DNA from: Constantimarinum furrinae
Lineage (GTDB): Bacteria > Bacteroidota > Bacteroidia > Flavobacteriales > Flavobacteriaceae
Assembly: GCF_014295415.1 (NCBI RefSeq)
Contig: NZ_CP052909.1
Coordinates: 2,914,001 to 2,978,000 of the forward strand
Direction: 5' to 3'
Length of the DNA: 64,000 nucleotides
Shown here: piece by piece, positions 10,563-19,489 of the stretch
Numbering within the stretch: the first letter of the stretch is position 1
Layout: every line of letters starts with the position of its first letter
The notes under the pieces: generated by a model
The model's input: only the letters and a program-made list of their open reading frames with translations
The model's database searches: none
What the model was told of the DNA's origin: nothing
Position numbers and translations under genes: made by a program

Positions 10563-11372
10563 CTACTTTAATTTATAGTGATTTAATAACATTCGCTCAT
10601 ACATTTTATCGGGCAGTATTCGTTTTAATAGTATAGAAAATTTTTGAAGAAATGCTCCCTCTTTGTAATGTATTCTAACGTTTTTATTCTTAATGATCCT
10701 GTAAACCGCTTCAGCCATATGTCTGGGATTCTCACCTTTGTCGACATGTTCGTTCATCATGGCCAGCGTACTGCCATATTCCTCTTTATACGGACTCTCC
10801 TCCAGTACGGGTGAATGGTATCTTCCGGCCGCGATATTTGTGGCAAAATCGCCTGGGGCTATGTTGGTCATCTGAATACCAAACTGCCTGATCTCCATTC
10901 TGAATGCTTCAGTGGTGATTTCCAGAGCTGCTTTAGTAGCCGAATAGATCCCGCGGTACGGTAATCCCATATATCCGGCAATAGATGTAATGTTGATGAT
11001 CTTCCCACCGCGCTGTTTCCTCATATGAGGTAAAACTGTTTTTATGACCTTGATAGGACCATACAAATTAGTATTAAATGCCTTTTCGATCTCTTCGTCC
11101 GGAGTTTCTTCTATGGGTCCGGTGATGCCTACTCCCGCATTATTTACGACCACATCGATGCTTCCCTCCCGTTTAATTATTTCGTTGACTGCTTCCGTAA
11201 TGGATTGCTTATCGCCCACGTCCATAGCGAGTAACGGAAAAGAACAAGAACTTGAATATTTCTCGGGAGAGCGGCTCGTTCCGTAGACCTTAAACCCCTT
11301 TTCTACGAGATACTCGGCTATAGCTTTACCTATACCTGAAGATCCTCCTGTTATCAGTACTACGTTTGACAT
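10563..11372 (-). CDS. short-chain dehydrogenase/reductase
   Basis: The start at 11372 (MSNVVLITGGSSGIGKAIAEYLV) fits the Rossmann N-terminus better than an upstream ATG at 11393. The 269-residue protein has the classical SDR features: TGGSSGIG cofactor loop near residues 8-15, NNAG at about 80-83, catalytic Ser in ITSIAGYMG, and YSATK (Tyr and Lys of the catalytic YxxxK). The C-terminal part (LLKRILPDKMYERMLLNHYKL) is typical of classical SDRs acting on lipidic or ketone substrates. The substrate is unknown. Its 3' end lies 95 bp from the aldolase start, so co-transcription with that gene is possible. Confidence 0.9.
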   Translation of the reverse strand: MSNVVLITGGSSGIGKAIAEYLVEKGFKVYGTSRSPEKYSSSCSFPLLAMDVGDKQSITEAVNEIIKREGSIDVVVNNAGVGITGPIEETPDEEIEKAFNTNLYGPIKVIKTVLPHMRKQRGGKIINITSIAGYMGLPYRGIYSATKAALEITTEAFRMEIRQFGIQMTNIAPGDFATNIAAGRYHSPVLEESPYKEEYGSTLAMMNEHVDKGENPRHMAEAVYRIIKNKNVRIHYKEGAFLQKFSILLKRILPDKMYERMLLNHYKLK

Positions 11373-11471
11373 ATAGTGGTTTGCAATAGGCAAAGATGCG
11401 GTTACGTTAGTACTTTTCCAAATTGTGGTGCAAAATTGACTTAAAAACCCAGAAATAAGGGTACAAAAAAT

Positions 11472-11565
11472 GGCAAGCTACCTACATCACACCGCTACGA
11501 CCGTTTACCCTTGCTGCGTTCCCGCCCTGGGGGATTCAACAGGAGCTGGTTGTGTAGGACTTGCC
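11472..11565 (-). ncRNA. ffs: signal recognition particle RNA (4.5S type)
   Basis: Read on the minus strand, the 94-nt element carries the universally conserved SRP domain IV core: CCCCCAGGGCGGGAACGCAG followed by CAAGGGTAA, with the GGAA-type tetraloop and asymmetric loop that bind Ffh. The ends pair: GGCAAG at the 5' end with CTTGCC at the 3' end, then CCTACA with TGTAGG. An ATTTTTTG run follows directly and serves as terminator. It binds Ffh to target signal-bearing ribosomes to the membrane. Upstream is a textbook promoter that sets the 5' end near 11565. Confidence 0.93.
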
Positions 11566-11569
11566 GGTG

Positions 11570-11599
11570 CAAATATACGGCATTTTGAATGTTTTACAA
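11570..11599 (-). promoter_or_regulatory. perfect Bacteroidota promoter of the SRP RNA gene
   Basis: On the minus strand TTG (11597-11599) is followed by exactly 19 bp and TATATTTG (11570-11577). The paired 5' end of the SRP RNA begins five bases downstream of the box, giving an internal calibration of the start-site distance in this genome. Confidence 0.85.
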
Positions 11600-11654
11600 G
11601 GATTTTTAGATATCAATTATAATAAATACCTTGCCGTAAATTAGAACAAGCTCC

Positions 11655-12707
11655 ATGAAAATTCATAAGATATTAATAGCGATTGCTTTAGTCGTTTTGT
11701 GTACCGCCTGCGGAGATGAATCTTTAAAAGATTCAGATCTTTTTTCAATTGAAATTAAGAATCCTCAGAAAAAATTTGCTGCAGGAGATCATATTGAAGT
11801 TTCCATAAATAGTCTCAAAAAAAAGAAGGTAGAGCAAGTGGTTTTCAGTCTGGGAAATTCAACCCAATCGGGTTCAGAAAATTTTTCGGCCAGCTTAGAT
11901 CTTTCCGAAGTAAAACTGGGAAATCAAAGGATAAAAGCAGAGGTCACTTCCGAAGGACGGGTGTATACAGTTTATAAGATTGTTACGATTTACGCTTCCG
12001 ACAAACCTGTGTTATACACCTATAAGATCCTGGAAACCTATCCTCACGATATCAACGCCTATACTCAGGGTCTGGAGTTTAAGAATGATACGCTGTATGA
12101 AAGTACTGGTCAGTACGGTGAGTCAACTCTCAGAAAGTTAGATTATGAAACCGGAGAGGTACTTCAAAGTGTTCCTTTACCCAAGCAATATTTTGGCGAA
12201 GGACTAACGATATTAAACAATAAGGTATATCAGCTTACCTGGCAGGAAGACACCGGATTTATTTACAAGCTTCCGACGCTCGAAAAAAGCGGAACTTTTG
12301 TCTACGGAAAAAGCGTAGAGGGCTGGGGGCTTTGTAATGACGGAACTACCATCTATAAAAGCGACGGTACAGAGCGAATATGGTCCTTAAATTCGAATAC
12401 TTTAGCCGAAGACGGGTATATTGAGCTCTATACAAATACTTCAAAGATCCCTAAAGTAAATGAACTCGAATGGGTAGAGGGAAGGATCTTTGCGAATATT
12501 TACCAGAAAAGTGCAGTTGCCATCGTCAACCCGGCTTCAGGAGCTGTAGAAGGTGTGATCGATCTTACCACCCTTAAGAACAATGTAACTCAGCACGAAA
12601 AACTCGATGTGCTTAACGGTATTGCCTACAAAGGTGAACCCAATATCATTTATGTAACAGGGAAGAACTGGGACAAACTCTTTAAAATAGAGATCGTAGA
12701 AAAATAG
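11655..12707 (+). CDS. glutaminyl-peptide cyclotransferase, exported lipoprotein
   Basis: The 350-residue product has a lipoprotein signal (VVLCTACGDE, Cys19), a small Ig-like N-terminal region (about 30-115), then a five-bladed propeller of the plant/bacterial glutamine cyclotransferase family: YKILETYPHDINAYTQGLEF, YESTGQYGESTLRKLD, YFGEGLTI, YQLTWQED, GWGLCNDGTTIYKSDGTERIW and NELEWVEGRIFANIYQ. The family converts N-terminal glutamine of peptides to pyroglutamate. The conserved E of FGEGL and the W/D residues around TYQL-W are present. It lies downstream of the SRP RNA on the opposite strand, transcribed divergently from it. Confidence 0.9.
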   Translation: MKIHKILIAIALVVLCTACGDESLKDSDLFSIEIKNPQKKFAAGDHIEVSINSLKKKKVEQVVFSLGNSTQSGSENFSASLDLSEVKLGNQRIKAEVTSEGRVYTVYKIVTIYASDKPVLYTYKILETYPHDINAYTQGLEFKNDTLYESTGQYGESTLRKLDYETGEVLQSVPLPKQYFGEGLTILNNKVYQLTWQEDTGFIYKLPTLEKSGTFVYGKSVEGWGLCNDGTTIYKSDGTERIWSLNSNTLAEDGYIELYTNTSKIPKVNELEWVEGRIFANIYQKSAVAIVNPASGAVEGVIDLTTLKNNVTQHEKLDVLNGIAYKGEPNIIYVTGKNWDKLFKIEIVEK

Positions 12708-12775
12708 ATTCGGAGTGAGGTGGTGAATATCTGAACCCGTAAGCCCCAAGTAGGAGTCTTCATATTTACTATCCC

Positions 12776-12807
12776 CTGCATACTGCCCACTGCTCACTGC
12801 TAACTGC
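12776..12807. repeat. heptanucleotide tandem repeat, 4.5 units
   Basis: Units of seven bases CTGCATA, CTGCCCA, CTGCTCA, CTGCTAA and a final CTGC start at 12776, 12783, 12790, 12797 and 12804. CTGC is invariant and positions 5-7 vary. Short degenerate repeats of this kind are common in Flavobacteriaceae intergenic DNA. Confidence 0.75.
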
Positions 12808-12880
12808 CCCGTTCCCTCACTCATACAGCTTTTTCCCTCAATAGTGGTTTTCTTGGGTTGCCCATTTCACTTCCTTTGGA

Positions 12881-13021
12881 ATGGCGTACTTCTTTAAAAA
12901 TAAGAAACGCATAGAAGCAGCAGAAAACAGTGAGCTTGCCACTGGTAATACAGGTACGTTTGGGGTAAACACAGGTAAGCTTGCTGCTACTGCATTGAAT
13001 ATTCTTTCCCGGGAACAATAA
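12881..13021 (+). CDS. possible 46-residue small protein
   Basis: An ATG at 12881 opens a 46-codon frame ending at 13021, rich in Lys, Ala, Asn and Thr (starts MAYFFKNKKRIEAAENSEL). The near-repeated NTGTFGV / NTGKLAA and the sensible amino-acid composition make it look more protein-like than random intergenic sequence, and it is co-directional with the genes on both sides. There is no recognised domain, no membrane segment, and no evident promoter. It may be a small gene or the remnant of a longer one. Confidence 0.3.
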   Translation: MAYFFKNKKRIEAAENSELATGNTGTFGVNTGKLAATALNILSREQ

Positions 13022-13064
13022 TACCCATACTAAAAAGTTATATTTTTACTGAAAATTTAATTGA

Positions 13065-14609
13065 ATGAGGTATTTATACGGTTTGGCAATCTTGGCATGT
13101 CTTATTTTATGGAGTTCTTGCCGGAATGATTTTGAAAGTGTAGCAAGCACGGGGAATCTTGAATTCTCGCGAGATACGGTTTATCTGGACACGGTATTTA
13201 CAAATATTGGTTCCAGCACTTACAATTTAAAGGTGTATAACCGAAGTGATGATGATATCAACATCCCTAACATTAGATTGGCCAATGGAGAGGCCTCTAA
13301 TTACCGACTTAATGTAGACGGTATTCCCGGAAAATCATTTGAAGATATACAGATCCTTGCCAAGGACAGTATCTTTATTTTTATTGAAACAACCATAGAT
13401 ATCAATAACTTCCCCAATCCGGATAATGCTTTTCTATATACCGACCAGATTCTTTTTGATTCAGGAGGAAATCAACAGCAGGTAGATCTTGTGACGCTGG
13501 TGAAAGACGCTGTCTTTCTCTTTCCCGAACGTTTTGCCGACGGTACTGTGGAGACATTGAGCCTTGGAACGAACAGCGAAGGAGAAGAAATATTGATCGA
13601 AGGCTTCTTTCTGGAAGACGATGAACTCACCTTTACCAACGAAAAACCTTATGTAATATATGGTTTTGCGGCTGTAGCCCCCAACAAAACCCTTACAGTG
13701 GAACCCGGAGCCCGTGTCCATTTTCATGCCAATAGCGGTATTCTGGTTGCCAATCAAGGGACTATGATCGCTAACGGATTACCTAGTACAGATCCAGCGG
13801 TTTTGGAAAATGAAATTATATTTGAAGGAGACCGACTCGAACCGGCTTTTTCAGATATTCCCGGACAGTGGTTTGCCATCTGGCTTACCGCCGGAAGTAC
13901 CGATCATGAATTCAGTTACACCACTATAAAAAATTCAACTGTGGGGATTTTAATGGACAGTAACGACGGAGACAGAACATTAACACTTAGAAACGTTCAA
14001 ATTTATAATAATGCTATTTCCGGATTATTGGCCCGCACGGGTAATGTTTACGGAGAGAATATGGTGATCAATAATAGCGGTCAATCATCGCTGGCACTAT
14101 CATTAGGAGGAACTTATGAATTTAATCACTCCACTTTTGCGAATTACTGGACCAACAGTTTTAGGACATTCCCTTCAGTTTTGATCGATAACATTTTTGT
14201 AGGCGAAAATGAAACGGTAACCGAACCACTAATACAAGCCAACTTTAAGAACTGTATTATCTACGGAAACGAATTGCGCGAAATAGGATTTGTTCGAGAT
14301 GAAAATACAACCTTCAACTTTAATTTCACAAACTCCCTCATTCGATTTGAAGATCCCAATGGGGAGTTCACGACCGAAGAATACAATTTTCAAAATACCA
14401 TGTTTTACAACTCGATCGTACGGAATACAGATCCCGTATTCTTTGATCCGGCTCTAAATGACTTAAATATTGAAACCGGGACATCGGGTGCAGAAAATAT
14501 TGGGCTACCAGGTGTTTTGCCACCGGTAGACCTCAACGGAACCAACAGGCAGACTCCACCCGATGCGGGTGCATACGAAACCGTGGTTTTTCCCGATCCG
14601 GGAGGGTAA
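13065..14609 (+). CDS. large lipoprotein, probable beta-helix surface protein
   Basis: The 514-residue product has a lipoprotein signal (LILWSSCRN, Cys19). Residues 25-145 look like an Ig-like beta domain (LEFSRDTVYLDTVFTNIGSSTYNLKVYNRSDDDINI), and residues 190-480 show spaced short strands typical of right-handed parallel beta-helices (TLTVEPGARVHFHANSGILVA, TTIKNSTVGILMD, LTLRNVQIYNNAISGLLAR), ending with a PDAGAYE motif seen at the end of many polysaccharide-associated beta-helix proteins. It resembles conserved flavobacterial hypothetical proteins. The role is unknown; envelope location is expected. Confidence 0.8.
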   Translation: MRYLYGLAILACLILWSSCRNDFESVASTGNLEFSRDTVYLDTVFTNIGSSTYNLKVYNRSDDDINIPNIRLANGEASNYRLNVDGIPGKSFEDIQILAKDSIFIFIETTIDINNFPNPDNAFLYTDQILFDSGGNQQQVDLVTLVKDAVFLFPERFADGTVETLSLGTNSEGEEILIEGFFLEDDELTFTNEKPYVIYGFAAVAPNKTLTVEPGARVHFHANSGILVANQGTMIANGLPSTDPAVLENEIIFEGDRLEPAFSDIPGQWFAIWLTAGSTDHEFSYTTIKNSTVGILMDSNDGDRTLTLRNVQIYNNAISGLLARTGNVYGENMVINNSGQSSLALSLGGTYEFNHSTFANYWTNSFRTFPSVLIDNIFVGENETVTEPLIQANFKNCIIYGNELREIGFVRDENTTFNFNFTNSLIRFEDPNGEFTTEEYNFQNTMFYNSIVRNTDPVFFDPALNDLNIETGTSGAENIGLPGVLPPVDLNGTNRQTPPDAGAYETVVFPDPGG

Positions 14610-14640
14610 ATTAACGAATCATCATATTGGAATATACAAA

Positions 14641-14667
14641 AAAGCCCGTCTAATATAGACGGGCTTT
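14641..14667. terminator. bidirectional terminator
   Basis: AAAGCCCGTCTA pairs with TAGACGGGCTTT around a short AT loop. It lies between the convergent lipoprotein gene and the cold-shock gene. Flanking A and T runs are short, so efficiency in either direction is uncertain. Confidence 0.8.
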
Positions 14668-14695
14668 GTGTTTCAAAAAGATTATATAATAGAAA

Positions 14696-14887
14696 TTATA
14701 GAACTTTTACGTTTACAGCGTTTAAACCTTTGTTTCCTTCTTTCAATTCGAATTCAACTTCGTCACCTTCGCGAATCTCGTCGATCAAACCTGAAAAATG
14801 TACAAAATGGTCTTTGTTTGCGCCTTCTTCAGTGATAAAACCGTATCCTTTGGATTCGTTGAAGAATTTTACTGTGCCTTTACTCAT
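14696..14887 (-). CDS. cold-shock domain protein
   Basis: A 63-residue single cold-shock domain: [20 protein letters not shown] includes RNP1 (KGYGFI), and DHFVHFSGL is RNP2 with His where most family members have Val (VFVH). The C-terminal strand ends NAVNVKVL. Such proteins bind single-stranded RNA or DNA and act as RNA chaperones. The predicted -7 box TACCTTTG at 14915-14922 implies a leader of only about 20-25 nt, unlike the long thermosensing leader of E. coli cspA. The 200-bp region upstream holds no gene. Confidence 0.95.
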   Translation of the reverse strand: MSKGTVKFFNESKGYGFITEEGANKDHFVHFSGLIDEIREGDEVEFELKEGNKGLNAVNVKVL

Positions 14888-14914
14888 TATAAATATATTA
14901 AATTAATTAAGTCG

Positions 14915-14922
14915 CAAAGGTA
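14915..14922 (-). promoter_or_regulatory. -7 box (TACCTTTG) of the cold-shock gene
   Basis: Minus-strand TACCTTTG matches TAnnTTTG exactly and lies 27 bp before the start codon. A TTG at the -33 position is not evident. Confidence 0.55.
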
Positions 14923-15084
14923 GGCTTATATAATGGCTAAATGGTAATTTTAAGGAAATATATTACAGAAAATCTTGATTTTTGAGCATTTACAGCTCAT
15001 AAGCGAGGAAAACATTTACTTATTTATGTTAAAATTATGCCTTTTCGGTACCGATTCCGAAGAAATATTGAAAAAAAGTACCGG

Positions 15085-15612
15085 TTATTGATCGGTTATG
15101 TCGGTGGATTTTTCAATTGAGCTGGCATGATCCTTAATCACATACCATGAACCGTCAATATTTTTAAGGTCATAACTCACTATCATTCGGTTAAAATAGG
15201 GTTCACCGTTTCTATCGGGTTCACGATACATAACCTCAACGACCGCCATTCCGATCTTAGAACCGGCTTCACTATTTAAAATTTTAGGGGTGAAAGTCCA
15301 ATCTGGAATCGCAAACCACTCCTCGTGATACGATATAAATCCTTCTACTCCATCAATGATTTCGCTTGATGGCAAGATGAGTTGCATTTGTCCGTTTGGA
15401 GCCAAAGTAGCTCGTAGGGTATCTAAATTCCTTTCACTAACAGCGTTTAAATGTTTCTGAAGCACCTCACGAAGTGCAATATCATTCTCACGGTCTGAAA
15501 CGGTTGAATCCGTCACATTTACGTGGGCGTCGGAAGCAGGTTTTACATCAAACTGACAAGACGTTGCCGTAATAAATACTCCTAATAGTAATACGAAACT
15601 CAGCTTTAACAT
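15085..15612 (-). CDS. SnoaL/NTF2-like lipoprotein
   Basis: The 175-residue product has a lipoprotein signal (FITATSCQFD, Cys19) and then one NTF2-like/SnoaL-like cone fold: an N-terminal helix (LREVLQKHLNAVSERNLDTLRATLAPNG), GVEGFISYHEEWFAIPDWTF, strands with IGMAVVEVMYRE and FNRMIVSYDLKNIDGSWYVIKDHAS at the end. This fold occurs in cyclases, isomerases and many proteins of unknown function; no catalytic set is obvious. It lies 16 bp downstream of the cytochrome peroxidase gene on the same strand, so the two probably form an operon. Confidence 0.8.
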   Translation of the reverse strand: MLKLSFVLLLGVFITATSCQFDVKPASDAHVNVTDSTVSDRENDIALREVLQKHLNAVSERNLDTLRATLAPNGQMQLILPSSEIIDGVEGFISYHEEWFAIPDWTFTPKILNSEAGSKIGMAVVEVMYREPDRNGEPYFNRMIVSYDLKNIDGSWYVIKDHASSIEKSTDITDQ

Positions 15613-15628
15613 ACGTATGTTTTAAAAG

Positions 15629-16972
15629 TTATTCACACCCCAGATCCTCTCTTGATTGGGGGTCGTTATTCGGAATACAGTTTCCGGATAATACCGCGTC
15701 GGGAACATACCGTACCAGATCCGGATCATATAGGGCGTGGGTAATAAAATCGGTGAGCAGATCGATCTCCTCTGCTGTAAGATTTGTTGTGCCAAACTGA
15801 CTCGCAAGTTGAGAATCGGGCACCACAGCGTTTTCTTTTATTCCATCATTCTTATACTTTATTATCTCCTTGATGGACGTAAAAGATCCTCCATGTCCGT
15901 AAAATGCATTGTCCTTAAGATTATATAGGGTTGGAACTTTGAATTTATAATCATCTTCCGGACGATTTGTAAAGCTGGCTCTACCTACGCGAGTGTTCAT
16001 ACCAAAACTTGAAATACCTGTATTGGGTCCAACAAGATCATTCATTCCCCAAGCGTAAAATTCCATAGATTTCAAAGCAGGTCCGGTATGGCATTGATAA
16101 CACAATCCTTTAGAAAAAAACAGCACAGCGCCTTTTTTCTGATTTTCGGTAAGCGCATCAAAATCTCCTTTTAGCCAGTCCTGCCAAGGTGATCTGTTCG
16201 CAAGTACGGTTCGGTTAAAGGCAGCAATAGCAAGACCTCCGTTAATTCTGGAATATCTTTCGCTCACCGGTACCTCGGGAAACGCGGCATCGAACATATC
16301 GGTATATCCAAATTCCACTGCAAATTCTTCATCAATTTTTAAACGATGCGCCAATTGTCCCGTCATTCCTTGAACTTCAAGTCCCTGAAAACCCAGCAGG
16401 TTATCCGGAAGGGCAGATGCATTTTGTTCCACATAAGGAAGGTTTATACCCGCTCCTCCCAATGCCCCATTCCAAAGAGCTACTTCTTGATAGGCTACAT
16501 TTACTAAGGATGGAGGCTTTATTGGTAAGGCATCTACAGAGTCCAGCGGCATAATGTTGCTTGGCATCATTATCCTGCCTTCTCCTTTTACACCGAAGCC
16601 CATTCCACCTTCACCTATTCCCTGTCGTAATCCGGAGAAAAATCCCGATGCTACCGGGTGACAACTGGCACAGGCATAAGTGTATTTGTTTACTTCCATT
16701 TTAGGACTCCCTCCTGTAGCGGTTTCATGAACGAGTAATTTTCCCAAAGCTACCTTTTCGGCGGTGATGGGATTTAAAGGATCCTGAGGAATAGAAGCAT
16801 AATCGGTTTCAGAAGGTAAAGTAAAGAATGAGGTACCTTCCCCATTGGAAGCCAAATCTAAAAGCTGTAATAATTCATTATCTGTTTCATTTGGCACAGG
16901 TACATAATCGTCGTCACTACATGAGAACAATAAAATGACCAAAGCGCACAGCATCAACTTAACGAATTTCAT
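15629..16972 (-). CDS. dihaem cytochrome c peroxidase (MauG/CcpA family) lipoprotein
   Basis: The 447-residue protein has a lipoprotein signal (LLFSCSDDD, Cys18) and two haem c motifs, CASCH (101-105) and CYQCH (291-295). Typical family segments are present: LGKLLVHETATGG, SLVNVAYQEVALWNGA, AFNRTVLANRSPWQDWL, KVPTLYNLKDNAFYGHGGSFTS and the closing LTDFITHALYD. Family members reduce hydrogen peroxide or oxidise protein substrates in the periplasm; anchored forms occur in marine flavobacteria. It is followed by the NTF2-like lipoprotein after 16 bp. Whether it acts as peroxidase or MauG-like oxidase cannot be decided here. Confidence 0.92.
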   Translation of the reverse strand: MKFVKLMLCALVILLFSCSDDDYVPVPNETDNELLQLLDLASNGEGTSFFTLPSETDYASIPQDPLNPITAEKVALGKLLVHETATGGSPKMEVNKYTYACASCHPVASGFFSGLRQGIGEGGMGFGVKGEGRIMMPSNIMPLDSVDALPIKPPSLVNVAYQEVALWNGALGGAGINLPYVEQNASALPDNLLGFQGLEVQGMTGQLAHRLKIDEEFAVEFGYTDMFDAAFPEVPVSERYSRINGGLAIAAFNRTVLANRSPWQDWLKGDFDALTENQKKGAVLFFSKGLCYQCHTGPALKSMEFYAWGMNDLVGPNTGISSFGMNTRVGRASFTNRPEDDYKFKVPTLYNLKDNAFYGHGGSFTSIKEIIKYKNDGIKENAVVPDSQLASQFGTTNLTAEEIDLLTDFITHALYDPDLVRYVPDAVLSGNCIPNNDPQSREDLGCE

Positions 16973-17044
16973 AATCTGAGTTAATTGTTAGTCCCCTAAA
17001 AATACTCAAAATATTTGAACGTTAATAATTTCTTAAAAATTTAA

Positions 17045-17572
17045 TCAGCTTGTGGAAAAAAGTAATAATTCCTCTGTATCATCCGTTAAAGAAATCGTAC
17101 CCGTTTCAAACAGACCGAGCTTTTTAAGCAAATGGATGGATGCCTTATTTTCTTTAATTGTAACGCCGTGGAATTTGGAAATCTTATAATTCTTTCGGGC
17201 GAATTCCATTAATGCTGCAGCAGATTCGTATCCAAAGCCATTCCTCAAATATTCCGGAAGAAATGCAAAGCCGATATCGGGATGGTCCAAAGACTCTCTT
17301 TTATACAAACCACAGCTGCCTACGGCCAAACCCGTTTTTTTATAGATCACGATATAAGCTCCATACCCCCTATCTTCATTACTTACGATGTAGTGTTTTT
17401 CAATATACGCTTTTGCGTCTTCGAGGTTATTGATCCTTCTGTCACCAATATTCTTTAACCAACCCTCGCTGTTCATAAGCTTGTATATAAAGGGTGCATC
17501 TGCTAACGAAAATTTTCGCAGTTGAAGTCGGTTAGTTTCCAAAAGCACAGCTGTGTTTTCTTCGGAAGCCAT
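17045..17572 (-). CDS. GNAT-family N-acetyltransferase, RimJ/RimL-like
   Basis: The 175-residue product matches the RimJ/RimL type of GNAT fold: LETNRLQLRKFSLADAPFIYKLMN at the start, VGSCGLYKRESLDHPDIGFAFLP in the central sheet, EYLRNGFGYESAAALMEFARKNY around the acetyl-CoA pyrophosphate loop, and IKENKASIHLLKKLGLFETG at the end. It transfers acetyl groups to amines, often N-termini or small metabolites; the substrate is unknown. It sits 3 bp downstream of the DinB gene, which in turn ends 4 bp from glyA, so the three are likely one transcript from the glyA promoter. Confidence 0.88.
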   Translation of the reverse strand: MASEENTAVLLETNRLQLRKFSLADAPFIYKLMNSEGWLKNIGDRRINNLEDAKAYIEKHYIVSNEDRGYGAYIVIYKKTGLAVGSCGLYKRESLDHPDIGFAFLPEYLRNGFGYESAAALMEFARKNYKISKFHGVTIKENKASIHLLKKLGLFETGTISLTDDTEELLLFSTS

Positions 17573-17575
17573 GAT

Positions 17576-18103
17576 TTATTCGCTTCTTAGTATACTGAAA
17601 TACCGCTTCCAGGGTCCAACATCTTCTCGATAGTGCTTTACCATAACCCTGCTAATTTGATTTATATGACTCAGGTCGTGAATAACCCATGTAGACAGAT
17701 GCTGATGAAGCGTAATTTCGCCAAACTCTGAGTGAATTCCTGTTTTATTTAAGTCACTTTCTGAAATATTCCAGGAGCGAAGTTCTTCTAGATTCTTTTT
17801 CCGAAGCATTGAAAATTCATCCAGTAAATTTTCCATTGATTTTCCTTTGGCCAATTTTTTATGACCGGTCATATCGAAGGGGGTGAAATTTTTGTTTTCG
17901 ATATTATTCAGAATTATTCTACATCGCGGGATCCAATCGGTTAGCTCCCCGAAGATCAAATGCGCCATGACTTCAAAGGGACTCCAACTTTCCGGACCTT
18001 CGTTGGCGAATTTCCAGTCGTCCGGGAGATCTCTTAACAGCGTATCAAAAACCTGAGGTGATCTTTCTAATATTGCGGTCGATTTCTGAAGTTCGAAATT
18101 CAT
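17576..18103 (-). CDS. DinB-family metal-binding four-helix protein
   Basis: The 175-residue protein has the DinB/YfiT fold: helices with PESWSPFEVMAHLI (His48) and LHQHLSTWVIHDLSHINQISR (His142, His146). These three histidines are spaced like the metal triad of the family. Bacterial members include thiol transferases that use bacillithiol or mycothiol; that is of interest because a YtxJ gene, linked to bacillithiol, lies near 22.2 kb. The exact reaction is not predictable. It begins 4 bp after glyA ends. Confidence 0.85.
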   Translation of the reverse strand: MNFELQKSTAILERSPQVFDTLLRDLPDDWKFANEGPESWSPFEVMAHLIFGELTDWIPRCRIILNNIENKNFTPFDMTGHKKLAKGKSMENLLDEFSMLRKKNLEELRSWNISESDLNKTGIHSEFGEITLHQHLSTWVIHDLSHINQISRVMVKHYREDVGPWKRYFSILRSE

Positions 18104-18107
18104 CCGC

Positions 18108-19385
18108 TCAATTTTTAAACAACGGTAGCCCAGCCATCATTTCATTCACTTTATGTGAGATATTTTCAAGTTTTTTGTCATCCTCAAAATTGAGAATAAC
18201 CTTATCCATTAAATCGACGATGAGTTTCATATCGTGTTCTCTCAACCCTCGCGTGGTCACTGCCGCAGTACCTACTCGTATGCCACTGGTCACGAAGGGC
18301 GACTTATCATCGAAGGGAACCATATTTTTATTCACGGTAATTTCTGCCTTACCCAATGCCTCTTCAGCCTGTTTACCGGTGATATTTTTATTTCTCAGAT
18401 CGATCAACATCATATGGTTGTCGGTTCCGCCGGATATCACTTTATACCCCTTATCCATAAAGGCTTGTGCCATAACAGCGGCGTTCTTTTTAACCTGAAT
18501 CATATAATGCAGAAAATCGTCGGTAAGCGCTTCGCCAAAAGCGACGGCTTTCGCTGCAATGATATGTTCCAGAGGACCGCCTTGATTTCCCGGGAAGATC
18601 GCACTGTCTAATAATGAAGACATTTTTCTAAGACTTCCGTTTTTTAAAGTGAGGCCGAATGGATTATCAAAATCCTTCCCCATTAAGATCATCCCTCCGC
18701 GAGGACCGCGCAGTGTTTTATGGGTCGTTGTGGTGATCACATGACAATGAGGTACAGGGTCACTTATTATTCCTTTGGCAATTAAGCCCGCCGGATGTGC
18801 TATATCGGCCATTAGGATTGCCCCTACCTTATCGGCTATCTCTCTGAACCTTTTATAGTCGATCTCTCTGCTGTAAGCTGAAGCCCCGGCAATGATCATC
18901 TTGGGTTTTTCCTCTATAGCGATCGCTTCGATCTTATCGTAATTAAGCATGCCGGTTTCTTCATCGACCCCATAAAAAACAGGGGTATACAATCTGCCCG
19001 AAAAATTTACCGGAGATCCGTGTGTCAAGTGTCCGCCATGCGCAAGATCAAAGCCCAGAAATTTATCTCCCGGTTTTAGACATGCCGCAAAAACAGCGGT
19101 GTTTGCCTGAGACCCACTGTGAGGTTGTACATTTACATACTCGGCTCCAAACAAAGTCTTTGCCCGATCTATAGCGAGTTGTTCAACTTCATCCACTACT
19201 TCGCATCCTCCGTAGTATCGCTTTCCCGGGTAGCCTTCGGCGTATTTATTGGTTAGTACCGAGCCGGCGGCATCCAGCACCTGCTGACTCACAAAATTTT
19301 CAGAAGCAATTAGCTCCAAACCATTTAGTTGGCGTTCTTTTTCGGCTTCAATCAGTTCAAAAATCTGTTCGTCTCTTGCTATCAT
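18108..19385 (-). CDS. glyA: serine hydroxymethyltransferase
   Basis: The 425-residue enzyme shows all GlyA features: [69 protein letters not shown], and the PLP-lysine motif [15 protein letters not shown]. It interconverts serine and glycine while loading tetrahydrofolate with a one-carbon unit in the cytoplasm; length is normal. A TATTTTTG box at 19409-19416 (minus) lies 23 bp upstream. It is probably the first gene of an operon with the DinB and GNAT genes. Confidence 0.97.
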   Translation of the reverse strand: MIARDEQIFELIEAEKERQLNGLELIASENFVSQQVLDAAGSVLTNKYAEGYPGKRYYGGCEVVDEVEQLAIDRAKTLFGAEYVNVQPHSGSQANTAVFAACLKPGDKFLGFDLAHGGHLTHGSPVNFSGRLYTPVFYGVDEETGMLNYDKIEAIAIEEKPKMIIAGASAYSREIDYKRFREIADKVGAILMADIAHPAGLIAKGIISDPVPHCHVITTTTHKTLRGPRGGMILMGKDFDNPFGLTLKNGSLRKMSSLLDSAIFPGNQGGPLEHIIAAKAVAFGEALTDDFLHYMIQVKKNAAVMAQAFMDKGYKVISGGTDNHMMLIDLRNKNITGKQAEEALGKAEITVNKNMVPFDDKSPFVTSGIRVGTAAVTTRGLREHDMKLIVDLMDKVILNFEDDKKLENISHKVNEMMAGLPLFKN

Positions 19386-19408
19386 TACAGTAAAAAGTTA
19401 ATTAATTC

Positions 19409-19416
19409 CAAAAATA
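19409..19416 (-). promoter_or_regulatory. -7 box (TATTTTTG) of glyA
   Basis: Minus-strand TATTTTTG matches TAnnTTTG and lies 23 bp before the glyA start codon. The -33 element is weak. Confidence 0.5.
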
Positions 19417-19489
19417 GTAAAAGCTTGTGGTTAGTTCTTCAGAAATTATATATTTGATTAACATTTTACCAACAATAAAACTCCCAGAA

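Larger units (their letters stand above)
12708..13064. other. 357-bp intergenic stretch with repeat and possible small ORF
   Basis: No clear conserved gene is present. It holds a period-7 tandem repeat (12776-12807) and a 46-codon ORF (12881-13021), both listed separately. Reading frames on the minus strand cross it but do not look like protein. No terminator hairpin with a T run follows 12707. Confidence 0.6.

Noticed and set aside
12537-13018. Minus-strand open frames across the end of the cyclotransferase gene and the gap after it
   Set aside because: One overlaps the conserved end of the cyclotransferase and crosses the heptamer repeat; the other has no protein-like features. Both look like shadows of other frames.
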